A program made the position numbers and the translations under genes. A stretch of 54,181 nt of DNA, taken from Nocardia ignorata NBRC 108230 (lineage in GTDB: Bacteria; Actinomycetota; Actinomycetes; Mycobacteriales; Mycobacteriaceae). Shown here piece after piece: positions 32,114 to 40,064 of the stretch. The stretch spans positions 1-54,181 of the forward strand of contig NZ_BDBI01000022.1 of NCBI RefSeq assembly GCF_001612905.1. The letters are read 5' to 3'. The notes beneath the pieces were generated by a model. The model was not told the DNA's origin and did not search any database. It was given only the letters and a program-made list of their open reading frames with translations. Position 1 is the first letter of the stretch. The number at the start of each line of letters is the position of its first letter.

Positions 32114-32931
32114 ACGACAACGACAACCGCCGCCCGCGTCGCCGGGCAGCACGCTCGGCCGGGCCACCGGTCGAGGACAAGGCGGCCGTGACGGTGGCCG
32201 TGAGTAAAAGCGAATCCGTATCACCAGCCGCTGAGGCCGCCGAGTCGGCGGACACGGTGAAGTTCACGAAGGGCGCCGCCGCACCCACCGTGAAGTTCGG
32301 CAAGGATGCCGTCGAGCCCACCGCCCCGACCGAGAAGATCGACAAGGACGCCGTCGATTCGTCCGCTCCGACCGTGAAGTTCACCGGCGGCATCGCGCAG
32401 TCCGAGGACGCGGCGGTGCCGAACGTTCCCGACGCGGAGAAGAAGTCGCGCGTGCGTCGCGTCCTCGCCGTCGCGGCGGCGGCCGTCCTCGTGCTCGCGC
32501 TCATGGTCGGCGCGGGGCTCTCCGCTGTCGCCGCGTTCATGACCGACGCCGAAGAGGACCTGCGCGCGGAGTACACCGAGACCGCACGTCAGGCCGTGCT
32601 GAACCTGACGACCATCCGCGCCGAATCCGCCAAGGAAGACATCGACCGCATCCTTGCCGTGGCATCGGGCGACTTCAAGTCCGAGTTCGACGGTCGAGTG
32701 GACCCGTTCATGGATGTCGTCAAGCAAGCCAACGTGGTGTCCAACGGCAGCGTTGTCGAGTCGGCCATCGTCTCGGCCGACCTCGAATCCGCGCAGGTGC
32801 TCGTCGCCGCCAAGCAGACGGTGACCAACAACGGTTCGCCCGAACCCCAATCGCGTCAGTACCGATTCCGCATCACCGTGACCAACGGTGAGACGGGCAT
32901 GACCGTGTCGAAAGTGGAGTTCGTCGGATGA
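32110..32931 (+). CDS. Mce-associated membrane protein (Rv3493c-like, Mas4A)
   Basis: 273 residues. A cytoplasmic N-terminal tail of about 115 residues is basic at first (NRRPRRRAARS), then carries four repeats of the type TVKFxKxA at 49-55, 60-66, 74-80 and 88-94. A single membrane segment follows (about 118-142), then an extracytoplasmic domain of the Mce-associated type (AEEDLRAEYTETARQAVLNLTTI). Mce-associated proteins stabilise or assist the importer. The tail repeats are not something I recall from M. tuberculosis. ATGA overlaps mce4F and the next gene. Confidence 0.88.
   Translation: MNDNDNRRPRRRAARSAGPPVEDKAAVTVAVSKSESVSPAAEAAESADTVKFTKGAAAPTVKFGKDAVEPTAPTEKIDKDAVDSSAPTVKFTGGIAQSEDAAVPNVPDAEKKSRVRRVLAVAAAAVLVLALMVGAGLSAVAAFMTDAEEDLRAEYTETARQAVLNLTTIRAESAKEDIDRILAVASGDFKSEFDGRVDPFMDVVKQANVVSNGSVVESAIVSADLESAQVLVAAKQTVTNNGSPEPQSRQYRFRITVTNGETGMTVSKVEFVG
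32254..32391 (+). repeat. Four Thr-x-Lys-Phe/Ile repeats in the Mce-associated protein
   Basis: The repeats read TVKFTKG, TVKFGKD, TEKIDKD and TVKFTGG, spaced 11, 14 and 14 residues apart and separated by Ala/Pro-rich links. They are in the predicted cytoplasmic tail. Confidence 0.75.
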
Positions 32932-33416
32932 GCCGCAGAAGCGCACAGATCATTTTCGGCGTCCTCGCCGTCTTCGGCCTGATCGCCGCCGCCGTGCTCG
33001 GCGTCAGCGGCTACCAGCTGTGGGAGCACGACCGCACCGAGCAGGCCCGCGGCGAGGCGATGAGCACGGCGAGCCGCACGGTGAGCGCCATGTTCAGCTA
33101 TGAACACGTCACGGTCGACACCGAGCTGCCCAAGGCCGCCGACGGCCTGAGCGAGTCGTTCCGCAACGACTACCTGCGGCTCATCGAGGAAGCCATCGCG
33201 CCCGGCGCCAAGGAGAAGCAGCTCACGGTCAAGGCGACAACGCAGGCCGAAGGCGTGATCTCCGCCGAACCCGAGCACGCGGTGGTGCTGCTGTACCTGA
33301 ATCAGGTGACCACGAGCAAGGACGCGCCGCAGGGCACCGCCTCGGGCAGTCGCGTCCGGGTGTCGCTGGACAAGACCGGCGATCGCTGGCTGGTTTCCCA
33401 GGTCACGCCGGTCTGA
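32928..33416 (+). CDS. Mce-associated membrane protein (Rv3492c-like, Mas4B)
   Basis: 162 residues: a short basic N-terminus, one membrane helix (about 8-29, IIFGVLAVFGLIAAAVLGVSGY) and an extracytoplasmic domain (SRTVSAMFSYEHV, FRNDYLRLIEEAI, SRVRVSLDKTGDRWLVSQV) with the fold pattern of Mce-associated proteins and VirB8-like/NTF2-like domains. Last gene of the mce4 operon, coupled to the previous gene by ATGA. Only 3 bp separate its stop from the convergent otsA stop and no hairpin is visible, so transcripts probably overlap. Confidence 0.88.
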   Translation: MSRRSAQIIFGVLAVFGLIAAAVLGVSGYQLWEHDRTEQARGEAMSTASRTVSAMFSYEHVTVDTELPKAADGLSESFRNDYLRLIEEAIAPGAKEKQLTVKATTQAEGVISAEPEHAVVLLYLNQVTTSKDAPQGTASGSRVRVSLDKTGDRWLVSQVTPV

Positions 33417-33419
33417 GTC

Positions 33420-34955
33420 CTATCGGCTGGTGTCGGGGTAGTTGTCGTCGTCCTCGCTGAGTAGCGCGGAGCCGGCCACATTGCCCTGGGAGAGGGCGTC
33501 GAGGAAGGCGCGGGCCCAGCGGTCCACGTCGTGGGTGAGGACCTGGCGGCGCATGGAGCGCATGCGGCGGCGTTTGGTGTCGCGGTCGTCGTCGAGGGCG
33601 CCGACGATCGCGTCCTTCACGCTGTCCAGGTCGTGCGGGTTGCACAGGTAGGACTGCCGCAATTCGGCTGCCGCACCGGTGAATTCGCTGAGAACCAGGG
33701 CGCCGTTGAGGTCGCTGTGGCAGGCCACGTACTCCTTGGCGACCAGATTCATGCCGTCACGCAGCGGTGTGACGAGCATGGCGTCGGCGGCCACGAAGAA
33801 GGCGATCAGCTCGTCGCGGGGGATCGGCCGGTGCAGGTAGTGCACCACCGGGTAGCCGACGCGGGCGAATTCGCCGTTGATCCGGCCCACCTGACGTTCG
33901 ATGTCGCCGCGCATCTTGATGTAGCTCTGTACGCGCTCACGCGACGGCGTGGCCAGCTGGACCATCACTGTCTCGGCCGGGTCGACGCGGCCCTCCTCCA
34001 GGAGCTCCTGGAGGGCATTGAGGCGGATGTCGATGCCCTTGGTGTAGTCGAGGCGGTCGACACCGAGCATGATGTTCTTCGGGTTGCCCAGTTCGGCGCG
34101 GATCTTGGCCGCGCGTTCACGCACCGACCGGCGCCGTGAGTGCTCGTCGAGTTCGGCGGAATCGATCGAGATCGGGAACGCGCCGACGCGCACCGTGCGG
34201 AAACCGACCTGGACCACACCCAGCTTGGACCGCACCCCGATGGTGCCGCGCGAGGTGGGCTGACCGGCCAGCCTGCGGGCCAGGTACAGGAAGTTCTGCG
34301 CGCCACCGGGCAGATGGAAACCGATCAGGTCGGCGCCGAGCAGGCCCTCGACGATCTCGGTGCGCCACGGCATCTGCATGAACAGCTCGACCGGTGGGAA
34401 CGGGATGTGCAGGAAGAACCCGATCGTCAGATCCGGGCGCAACATGCGAAGCATCTTCGGCACCAGCTGCAGCTGGTAGTCCTGCACCCAGACCGTCGCG
34501 CCCTCGGCGGCCACCTTCGCGGTCTCCTCGGCGAAGCGCCGGTTGACCTCCACATAGGCCGCCCACCAGGCCCGGTCGTACACGGGCCGCACGATCACGT
34601 CGTGGTACAGCGGCCACAGGGTGCCGTTGGAGAACCCCTCGTAGTAGTCCTCCACCTCCTGCGACGACAGCGGCACCGGATACAGCTCGAGCCCGTCCTC
34701 GATGATCGGCTCGACGTCGACATCGGGCACCCCGGCCCAGCCGACCCAGGCGCCCTTGTTGCTGCGCAGTACGGGTTCCAGCGCGGTCACCAGACCGCCG
34801 GGGCTGCGCTTCCACCGGGTTGTGCCGTCGGGCAGTTTCTCGAGGTCGACCGGGAGCCGGTTGGCGACGACGACGAATCCCGATCCCGCACCCGAGGGTG
34901 CCACGGGTTCTTCGGACGGACGGTCGTTGGACTGTTCATCGATCATCTGGTCCAC
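33420..34955 (-). CDS. otsA: Trehalose-6-phosphate synthase OtsA
   Basis: 511-residue GT20 glycosyltransferase that joins UDP- or ADP-glucose to glucose-6-phosphate to make trehalose-6-phosphate. Motifs: VVVANRLPVDLEKL, SPGGLVTALEPVL, WVQDYQLQLVPKMLR, GFFLHIPFPPVELF, GVDRLDYTKGID and TPLRDGMNLVAKEYVAC. An extra N-terminal stretch of about 25 residues is hydrophilic and disordered. GTG 34955 is chosen because AAGGA lies 7 nt upstream; ATG 34946 is an alternative. Neighbours mce4 as in M. tuberculosis (Rv3490). A small Rv3489-like gene lies just upstream. Confidence 0.95.
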   Translation of the reverse strand: MDQMIDEQSNDRPSEEPVAPSGAGSGFVVVANRLPVDLEKLPDGTTRWKRSPGGLVTALEPVLRSNKGAWVGWAGVPDVDVEPIIEDGLELYPVPLSSQEVEDYYEGFSNGTLWPLYHDVIVRPVYDRAWWAAYVEVNRRFAEETAKVAAEGATVWVQDYQLQLVPKMLRMLRPDLTIGFFLHIPFPPVELFMQMPWRTEIVEGLLGADLIGFHLPGGAQNFLYLARRLAGQPTSRGTIGVRSKLGVVQVGFRTVRVGAFPISIDSAELDEHSRRRSVRERAAKIRAELGNPKNIMLGVDRLDYTKGIDIRLNALQELLEEGRVDPAETVMVQLATPSRERVQSYIKMRGDIERQVGRINGEFARVGYPVVHYLHRPIPRDELIAFFVAADAMLVTPLRDGMNLVAKEYVACHSDLNGALVLSEFTGAAAELRQSYLCNPHDLDSVKDAIVGALDDDRDTKRRRMRSMRRQVLTHDVDRWARAFLDALSQGNVAGSALLSEDDDNYPDTSR

Positions 34956-35009
34956 TCACGCATCCTTTGCGTCGCAGGGTGCCGTTTTGAGGTTGTAGTA
35001 GGTGGTTGC

Positions 35010-35168
35010 TCAGCTGGGGCCGATGCCGAGCATCGACAGCAGCATGCGGCACTCGTCGGCGTCCTCGGCATATGCCGCGACCACGCGCTGCGCCTGGCGA
35101 GCGGTCTCGTCGGCCAGCGGCTCGAGCTCGTCGTCGGCGATGTCGTTGGCGGTGCTCTTCGCGGCCAT
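35010..35168 (-). CDS. Small conserved protein upstream of otsA (Rv3489-like)
   Basis: 52 residues: an acidic, helical protein (ADDELEPLADETARQAQRVVAAYA) ending in the segment DADECRMLLSMLGIGPS. A small hypothetical gene of similar size (Rv3489) stands at the same place in M. tuberculosis, which supports it as real. ATG 35168 follows GGGAGGA. It is 54 bp upstream of otsA on the same strand, so cotranscription is likely. The function is unknown. Confidence 0.72.
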   Translation of the reverse strand: MAAKSTANDIADDELEPLADETARQAQRVVAAYAEDADECRMLLSMLGIGPS

Positions 35169-35274
35169 AGTGGTTCGTCCTCCCGGTTTTCCAACGCTCT
35201 TCGTGCGAGTAGTCAATAGTATCGGGCGCCGGTTACCGTGGATTGGTTCGTCAACCCGACCGAAAGGTTTCCCC

Positions 35275-36108
35275 ATGCCACTGGCCACGGTGAACGGCAT
35301 CGCATTGAACTATCAGGTCAAGGGCGACCGTACCAAGGGCACCGACGTCAAGGGCGGCGGTCCGCTGGTGGTGTTGATCATGGGAACCGGTTCGCCCGGC
35401 CGCGTCTGGGAGCTGCACCAGGTGCCCGCGCTGGTCGCGGCCGGATACCGGGTCTGCACCTTCGACAACCGCGGCATCGCGCCGTCCTACGAGGCCGCGG
35501 GCGGTATGCGCATCGAGGAGCTGGTCGCCGACACCGCCGCGCTCATCGAACTCCTCGGCGAGGGTCCCGCGCTGGTCGCCGGCACGTCGATGGGTGCGCG
35601 GGTGGCCCAGGAACTGGCCCTCGCCCGTCCCGATCTCGTGCGCAAGGCCGTGTTCATGGCCGGGCACGGCCGTCTCGACCAGTTCCAGAAGACCCTGTCG
35701 GCCGGTGAGCAGGACCTCGACGCCTCGGGCGTGCAGCTGCCCGCCAAGTTCGAGGCGGCCGTCACCGCGGTGATGAACCTGTCGCCCGCCACCATGGCCG
35801 ACCGCAACGCCGCCCGCGACTGGCTCGACCTGTTCGAATTCACCGGCGGACCGGCCACCGCGGGCATCCGCGCCCAGCGCGCCATGGACCACGACTTCGA
35901 CCGCGTGGCCGCCTACCGCGCGATCACCGTGCCCTGTCTGGCGATCGGTTTCGCCGACGACCGGATGATTCCCCCGTACCTGTCGCGCGAGGTCGCCGAG
36001 GCCATCCCCGGCGCCCGATACCAGGAAATCCCCGACGCGGGTCATTTCGGCTACCTCGAACGGCCCGAGGCCGTGAACAAGATCCTGCTCGATTTCTTCG
36101 CGAGCTGA
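35275..36108 (+). CDS. Alpha/beta hydrolase (non-haem peroxidase/esterase type)
   Basis: 277 residues of alpha/beta-hydrolase fold. The oxyanion-side motif is VLIMGTGSPGRVW, the nucleophile elbow GTSMGAR (Ser about 105), the acid lies in GFADDRMIPP, and the His in DAGHFGYLERPEAV. The family includes bromoperoxidase-like and ester-hydrolysing enzymes; the substrate cannot be named. ATG 35275 follows GAAAGG. It is divergent from the small Rv3489-like gene and stands alone. Confidence 0.88.
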   Translation: MPLATVNGIALNYQVKGDRTKGTDVKGGGPLVVLIMGTGSPGRVWELHQVPALVAAGYRVCTFDNRGIAPSYEAAGGMRIEELVADTAALIELLGEGPALVAGTSMGARVAQELALARPDLVRKAVFMAGHGRLDQFQKTLSAGEQDLDASGVQLPAKFEAAVTAVMNLSPATMADRNAARDWLDLFEFTGGPATAGIRAQRAMDHDFDRVAAYRAITVPCLAIGFADDRMIPPYLSREVAEAIPGARYQEIPDAGHFGYLERPEAVNKILLDFFAS

Positions 36109-36213
36109 GGTAACCGCCTACGCGTAACGTATGGCTTGCTAGGGTCGACACAACGCTCGGGGCTTGCCGGCCTCAGCGATCCCGTACACAGCGCCAGTAT
36201 CCAGTGAGGTGAA

Positions 36214-36450
36214 ATGAGCACCAACCCCTTCGACGACGAGGACGGCCGCTTCTTCGTTCTGGTCAACGACGAAGAGCAGCACTCCCTGTGGCCCGCGTTC
36301 GCGGAGGTCCCGGCGGGTTGGCGTGTCGTGTTCGGCGAAGAAAGCCGGGCCGCGTGCGTCGAGTACGTCGAGAAGAACTGGACCGACATGCGTCCCAAGA
36401 GCCTGCGCGACGCCATGGCCGCCGACGACGCCGCCCGCGCCCAGTCCTGA
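36214..36450 (+). CDS. MbtH-like protein (orphan)
   Basis: 78 residues carrying the whole MbtH signature: NPFDDEDGRFFVLVNDEEQHSLWP, then PAGWRVVFGEESRAACVEYV and KNWTDMRPKSL. MbtH-like proteins bind the adenylation domains of nonribosomal peptide synthetases and help them fold and activate amino acids. No synthetase gene lies in this window, so it must act in trans. GAGGTGA precedes the ATG. A perfect hairpin follows the gene, so it is a single-gene transcript. The C-terminal Ala/Asp-rich tail is slightly longer than usual. Confidence 0.95.
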   Translation: MSTNPFDDEDGRFFVLVNDEEQHSLWPAFAEVPAGWRVVFGEESRAACVEYVEKNWTDMRPKSLRDAMAADDAARAQS

Positions 36451-36495
36451 CCGGTACCTTCCGAATACTGCGCCGGGACCGCTCGCTGGGCGTCC

Positions 36496-36525
36496 CCGCG
36501 TGACACCGAACTCGGTGTCACGCGG
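36496..36525 (+). terminator. Hairpin downstream of the mbtH-like gene
   Basis: CCGCGTGACACCG (36496-36508) pairs perfectly with CGGTGTCACGCGG (36513-36525), a 13-bp stem with a 4-nt loop. Confidence 0.82.
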
Positions 36526-36567
36526 CGGACGTGTCCGGTTATGATGGTCGCTGCCCTCCGGGGACCC

Positions 36568-36639
36568 GCCTCCTTAGCTCAGTGGTAGAGCACCGCTCTT
36601 GTAAAGCGAAGGTCGTCAGTTCAATCCTGACAGGGGGCT
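36568..36639 (+). tRNA. tRNA-Thr (anticodon TGT)
   Basis: 72 nt folding as a cloverleaf: acceptor GCCTCCT/AGGGGGC (one T-G wobble), D stem GCTC/GAGC, anticodon loop CTTGTAA with TGT at 36600-36602, T stem GTCAG/CTGAC with TTCAATC loop, discriminator T. The 3' CCA is not encoded. The first anticodon-stem pair is C-A (36593 and 36609), a mismatch, leaving four pairs. A strong terminator follows. No integrase is nearby. Confidence 0.95.
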
Positions 36640-36644
36640 CTCTC

Positions 36645-36677
36645 AGCCCTGACCCGACGTTCGGGTCAGGGCTTTTT
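36645..36677 (+). terminator. Intrinsic terminator after tRNA-Thr
   Basis: AGCCCTGACCCGA (36645-36657) pairs perfectly with TCGGGTCAGGGCT (36661-36673) around CGT and is followed by a run of T (36673-36677). Confidence 0.93.
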
Positions 36678-36774
36678 CGTGCGGCATCGCTCGACAAGCC
36701 GATCGTCTGTCTACTGTGAAATGGTGAGCTCGTCCTGATTCATCGGTGCGGTAGCAACGGGATGGAGGATCGGC

Positions 36775-37524
36775 GTGGCTGTTTACGAGGTGGGGCATCG
36801 GTCGGCTGTGGTGAGTGGGGCGGGGTCGGGGATCGGGCGGGCGGTGGCGCTCGGGCTGGCGGGGAACGGGGCGTCGGTGGTGGTGTTCGATCTGAACGAG
36901 GGGGCGGCGCGGGAGGTCGCCGACGAGATCGTGGTCAACGGGGGGACTGCGGTGGCTTTGGCCGGGGATGCGGCTGATCCGGGCGATGTGGCCAGGAGTG
37001 TTGCCGCAGCACAGGAGATGTTGCCGTTGGGGATCGCTGTGAACAATGCGGGGATCACGGGGGAGCGCAACGCGATCGGTGATTATTCGATCGAGGGGTG
37101 GCGCAAGGTGATGGCGGTGAATCTCGATTCCGTCTTCTACGGAATGCGCGAGCAATTGCCGGTGCTCGCGGCGAACGGTGGCGGGGCGATCGTGAATATG
37201 GCCTCGATCCTCGCCAGTGTCGGAAATCCCGAATACGCCGGATATGTCACCGCCAAGCACGCGCTGCTCGGCCTGACGAAGAACGGTGCGCTCGAATACG
37301 CGCGGCAGAATGTCCGTGTGAACGCCGTCGGACCCGGCTACATCCGCACCCCGCTCCTGGCCGACGATCCCGAAACCACCAAGTTCCTGGAAGACAAGCA
37401 TCCGATCGGCCGCCTCGGTACGCCGGACGAGGTCGCCAACCTGGTCCTGTTCCTCGCCAGCGACGCCGCCAGTTTCATCACCGGCAGCTATCACCTCGTC
37501 GACGGCGGCTACACCGCGCAGTGA
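36775..37524 (+). CDS. Short-chain dehydrogenase/reductase
   Basis: 249-residue classical SDR. Cofactor loop SGAGSGIGRAVALGLA (Ser replaces the usual Thr), VVFDLNEGA suggesting NAD(H) preference through the Asp, NNAGITGERN, catalytic Ser in VNMASILASVG, YVTAK (YxxxK), and the C-terminal GSYHLVDGGYTAQ. GTG 36775 follows GGAGGAT. No sterol operator is visible, and the neighbours do not indicate a pathway. Substrate unknown. Confidence 0.9.
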   Translation: MAVYEVGHRSAVVSGAGSGIGRAVALGLAGNGASVVVFDLNEGAAREVADEIVVNGGTAVALAGDAADPGDVARSVAAAQEMLPLGIAVNNAGITGERNAIGDYSIEGWRKVMAVNLDSVFYGMREQLPVLAANGGGAIVNMASILASVGNPEYAGYVTAKHALLGLTKNGALEYARQNVRVNAVGPGYIRTPLLADDPETTKFLEDKHPIGRLGTPDEVANLVLFLASDAASFITGSYHLVDGGYTAQ

Positions 37525-37534
37525 AAGAGTCTGC

Positions 37535-38290
37535 CTACCAAGCCGACTGGTTGTGATCGGCGGCGGCTCGGGCGATGAGGTTTCGGAGCTCGTTGTTCAA
37601 GCGGTCGGCGGTCAGGGGGTGGGCTGAGACTCGGGTGGCGTCGCGAAGGAGATAGCGGCCGTCGTCGGTGTAGTCGATGACCTGGAGTGTTGTGCCACCC
37701 TCTTGCCAGCCGTCCAGGGCAGGGCCCTTGTCGACGCGGAATTCGGCGTAGGTGCGGAACGGGCGTTCGAGGAAGGCCAGGGCGTGTTCGGCCGGAGTAC
37801 GACGGGTGGCGTAAGGGTCTGGGGTGGTGGTGAATTCGTCGCGGTGCAGGTCGAAACCCTGGCTTGTGCCCGGCGGAACCGTCGGCAGGATGGAGATCAG
37901 CCGCTGGGTCACGGCGTGGGCGGGGCGCAGGTAGATGAGGATATTGCCGCCCTGGCCGTATTCGGGGCCGGGGAGTTGAGCCGCGACGGTGCCGATGGTG
38001 GACTCGGTTGTCGCACACGCTCGGACCATGCGGGTCCGGCCGTCGAAACGGTGACCGAACAATTCGATGCGGATCTCCGGATGCGCCAAGGCGTGCAGGG
38101 CGTGGTACAGCGACTCGTCGTCGCCGATCTTGGCGATGAGGGAGTCGGCGGCGATCCGGCATTCACGGTCGAACTCGGCCTGGGTTTCCACACCCGCGGT
38201 GAAGGTCAGTGGCCACGGCATGCGGTCGCGGCCGAGAGTTTCCCAGGCGACCCAGAATTCGAACTGGGTGAGTTCCCAGTTGTCGGTCAT
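37535..38290 (-). CDS. ESX secretion-associated chaperone, EspG family
   Basis: 251 residues matching the EspG fold in overall pattern: N-terminal LTQFEFWVAWETLGRDRMPWPL, central FGHRFDGRTRMVRACAT and C-terminal YLLRDATRVSAHPLTADRL. EspG proteins bind the hydrophobic tip of PPE proteins in the cytoplasm and keep them soluble for type VII export. The start overlaps the PPE-like gene stop by four bases, strong support for a dedicated pair. No EccB/C/D/E or MycP genes are in the window, so the cargo must use a secretion system elsewhere. Confidence 0.85.
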   Translation of the reverse strand: MTDNWELTQFEFWVAWETLGRDRMPWPLTFTAGVETQAEFDRECRIAADSLIAKIGDDESLYHALHALAHPEIRIELFGHRFDGRTRMVRACATTESTIGTVAAQLPGPEYGQGGNILIYLRPAHAVTQRLISILPTVPPGTSQGFDLHRDEFTTTPDPYATRRTPAEHALAFLERPFRTYAEFRVDKGPALDGWQEGGTTLQVIDYTDDGRYLLRDATRVSAHPLTADRLNNELRNLIARAAADHNQSAW

Positions 38291-39630
38291 GCGTCGCCAC
38301 CGATGACCGGTGGGACATGCGCCCGGTCCGGACCGAGCAGTTCCTCGTGCACGCCGCGCAGATAGTCGGGAGCACCGTGTTCGTTCTCGTCGTCCTTGCC
38401 GCCGCGCGCGCCCGGTGCGCCCATGCCGCCCATGCCGGGCATCCCCGCCCGGCCGGCCGAGCCGCCTGCGGACGCGGCGAGCTTCTGGCCCGCGCCTGCG
38501 CCGGGGGCGGCACCGCCTGCGCCGGGGAGGGAGCTGCCCGCGCCGGGAACGCTCGGGCTTCCGCCGCCCGCACCCGCGCCTGCACCTGCGCCGCCGCCTG
38601 AGCCCAGGCCGTTCGGGGTGGTGCCTGCGGGCGTGGTGGCGGCTGGGTTGGTCGCCGGGGTGGAGGCCGGGGTGGTGTCCTCGGGTGTCGTGGCGGCGGG
38701 TTCCTCCGTCGACGATGCGGAATCGTCGCCGCTGTCCTCGTCGTCGCCCGGTTCGGTCGTTGTCGGGTCTTCCGGCTCGGCAGTCGTGTTCGCCGGGTTC
38801 GTACCCGGGGTTCCACCGGTGTTGTTGTTGTCGCCGTTGGTGATTCCGCTGCCGGGGCCGTCGCCGGGATCGCCGTTCCCCGGGTTGTCCTGCTGCGGCT
38901 TGGACGGTCCCGGAACCTTGGGGACCTGGGTGTCGGACTGCTGGGCAACCGGCTGGTAGACGGTTCGCATGACTTCACGGGCGGCTGCCTGCGCGGCTTC
39001 CGCCCGGCCGGCGCTTGCGCTATCGATGACCTTCCCGGTGGCGGGAGAGAGGACGGACACCAGAATTCCCAATTTGCTGTCGCCCTGGTCGTCGGACTCG
39101 TGCGGCACCGAGTACTTCACCTGTTGAAAGCCCGACCGCGCCTCGTCCATCTTGTTGGCGATCAGCCTGGCGGCCTGATCGACCTTGTGGATATCCGCGA
39201 GATACGCCTTGGTGCTGGCCAGCGCCTGCGTGGCAGCGCTACCGGCCCATCCACGCTCCATCTCCTTGCTGATGTTGTCGTGGAATGCGGTTGCTTTGGC
39301 CGTCGTGTCGTTGGCGAGCTGGGTCCAGCCTTGAATGCTTGTGCTCATCTGGCCGATGTCGATCGACTCGACGAACTGCATGATGCGGGAATGCGACATG
39401 TCGGTGAAAGATTCCATCACCGGCGGCACGACCTGCTGGGTGTACTCACCGGAGAAACCCGAGGCCAGGGCCTGGTTCTCACCGTAAATGCGGTTCCGCT
39501 CCTTGTTTCCGTCGGCCTGCGCGTCCAGTTCGGACTGCGCCGGCGAGATATCGGAATCGAACAGTGAGCCGACGCGATCCGTGGCCGCGCGTAGATTCGA
39601 CAGTCCGGTCATAAAAGCTACGAACGGCAT
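38287..39630 (-). CDS. PPE-like type VII secretion substrate with long acidic/Gly-rich tail
   Basis: 447 residues. The N-terminal 200 residues are helical and contain a WxG turn (RGWAGSAATQAL, near residue 130) as in WXG100/PPE proteins. Residues about 250-330 are rich in Pro, Thr, Asp and Glu; about 330-410 are Gly/Ala/Pro-rich; the end is charged (GGKDDENEHGAPDYLRGVHEEL). A low-complexity surface or wall-spanning role is likely. GGGGGA precedes ATG 39630; ATG 39612 is an alternative. It overlaps espG downstream and has a small helical gene 14 bp upstream, which may be its heterodimer partner as PE is for PPE. I see no clear YxxxD/E export motif. Confidence 0.75.
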   Translation of the reverse strand: MPFVAFMTGLSNLRAATDRVGSLFDSDISPAQSELDAQADGNKERNRIYGENQALASGFSGEYTQQVVPPVMESFTDMSHSRIMQFVESIDIGQMSTSIQGWTQLANDTTAKATAFHDNISKEMERGWAGSAATQALASTKAYLADIHKVDQAARLIANKMDEARSGFQQVKYSVPHESDDQGDSKLGILVSVLSPATGKVIDSASAGRAEAAQAAAREVMRTVYQPVAQQSDTQVPKVPGPSKPQQDNPGNGDPGDGPGSGITNGDNNNTGGTPGTNPANTTAEPEDPTTTEPGDDEDSGDDSASSTEEPAATTPEDTTPASTPATNPAATTPAGTTPNGLGSGGGAGAGAGAGGGSPSVPGAGSSLPGAGGAAPGAGAGQKLAASAGGSAGRAGMPGMGGMGAPGARGGKDDENEHGAPDYLRGVHEELLGPDRAHVPPVIGGDA

Positions 39631-39644
39631 GGTTCCCCCAGTAG

Positions 39645-40037
39645 TCAGTCGAGCGTGTTGGTCTGCTGCTTGATCGCCAGTTGAGAGGCTTCGTCGCAGT
39701 TCTTGAATGCGGCGCCGGCTTTGCGGTACATATCGGCCATCGCGGTGAGTACTTCTTGATGCTCCCGGATCGCCGCGATATACGATCCAGTTCCTGATTC
39801 GCCGTTCGCCAGATCAGCGAATTTCTTTCCGAGGGCTTGAGCTGAACCGAGGTCGCCGAATGATTCAACTTGAACCATTCGCTGTGAGCGAAAGGCCAGT
39901 GCATCGAGTTCGCTCCGATAGTCTTCGCACCATTTCGCGCATCGCTCGGCCGCATCGTGCTCGATGATGAGACGGCCGGCTGAAGCTTCTCCTGCTAGCG
40001 TCTCGAATTGCTTCGCCGTTGCGTTTTCGTCAGCCAT
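39645..40037 (-). CDS. Small helical protein, possible ESX substrate partner
   Basis: 130 residues, predicted to be nearly all helix: EHDAAERCAKWCEDYRSELDALAF and IREHQEVLTAMADMYRKAGAAF look like the two arms of a hairpin, with GDLGSAQALGKKFADLANGES between. This resembles the WXG100/EspA-like or PE-like partners of type VII substrates, but no WXG motif is present and I do not recognise the family. It lies between a DUF3558 lipoprotein and the PPE-like gene on the same strand. The local GC content is lower than in the flanking housekeeping genes. Confidence 0.6.
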   Translation of the reverse strand: MADENATAKQFETLAGEASAGRLIIEHDAAERCAKWCEDYRSELDALAFRSQRMVQVESFGDLGSAQALGKKFADLANGESGTGSYIAAIREHQEVLTAMADMYRKAGAAFKNCDEASQLAIKQQTNTLD

Positions 40038-40064
40038 CGCTGGTTCTTCCTGGTCTCTTATGCG

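Noticed and set aside
36568..36677. tRNA-Thr as an integration site
   Set aside because: No integrase, no repeated tRNA 3' end and no element boundary was seen nearby; the downstream repeat is a plain terminator.
38400..38640. Repetitive GC-rich stretch as a PE_PGRS-like gene or CRISPR-like array
   Set aside because: It encodes the Gly/Ala/Pro-rich tail of the PPE-like protein; the repeats are codon-level and irregular, with no spacers.
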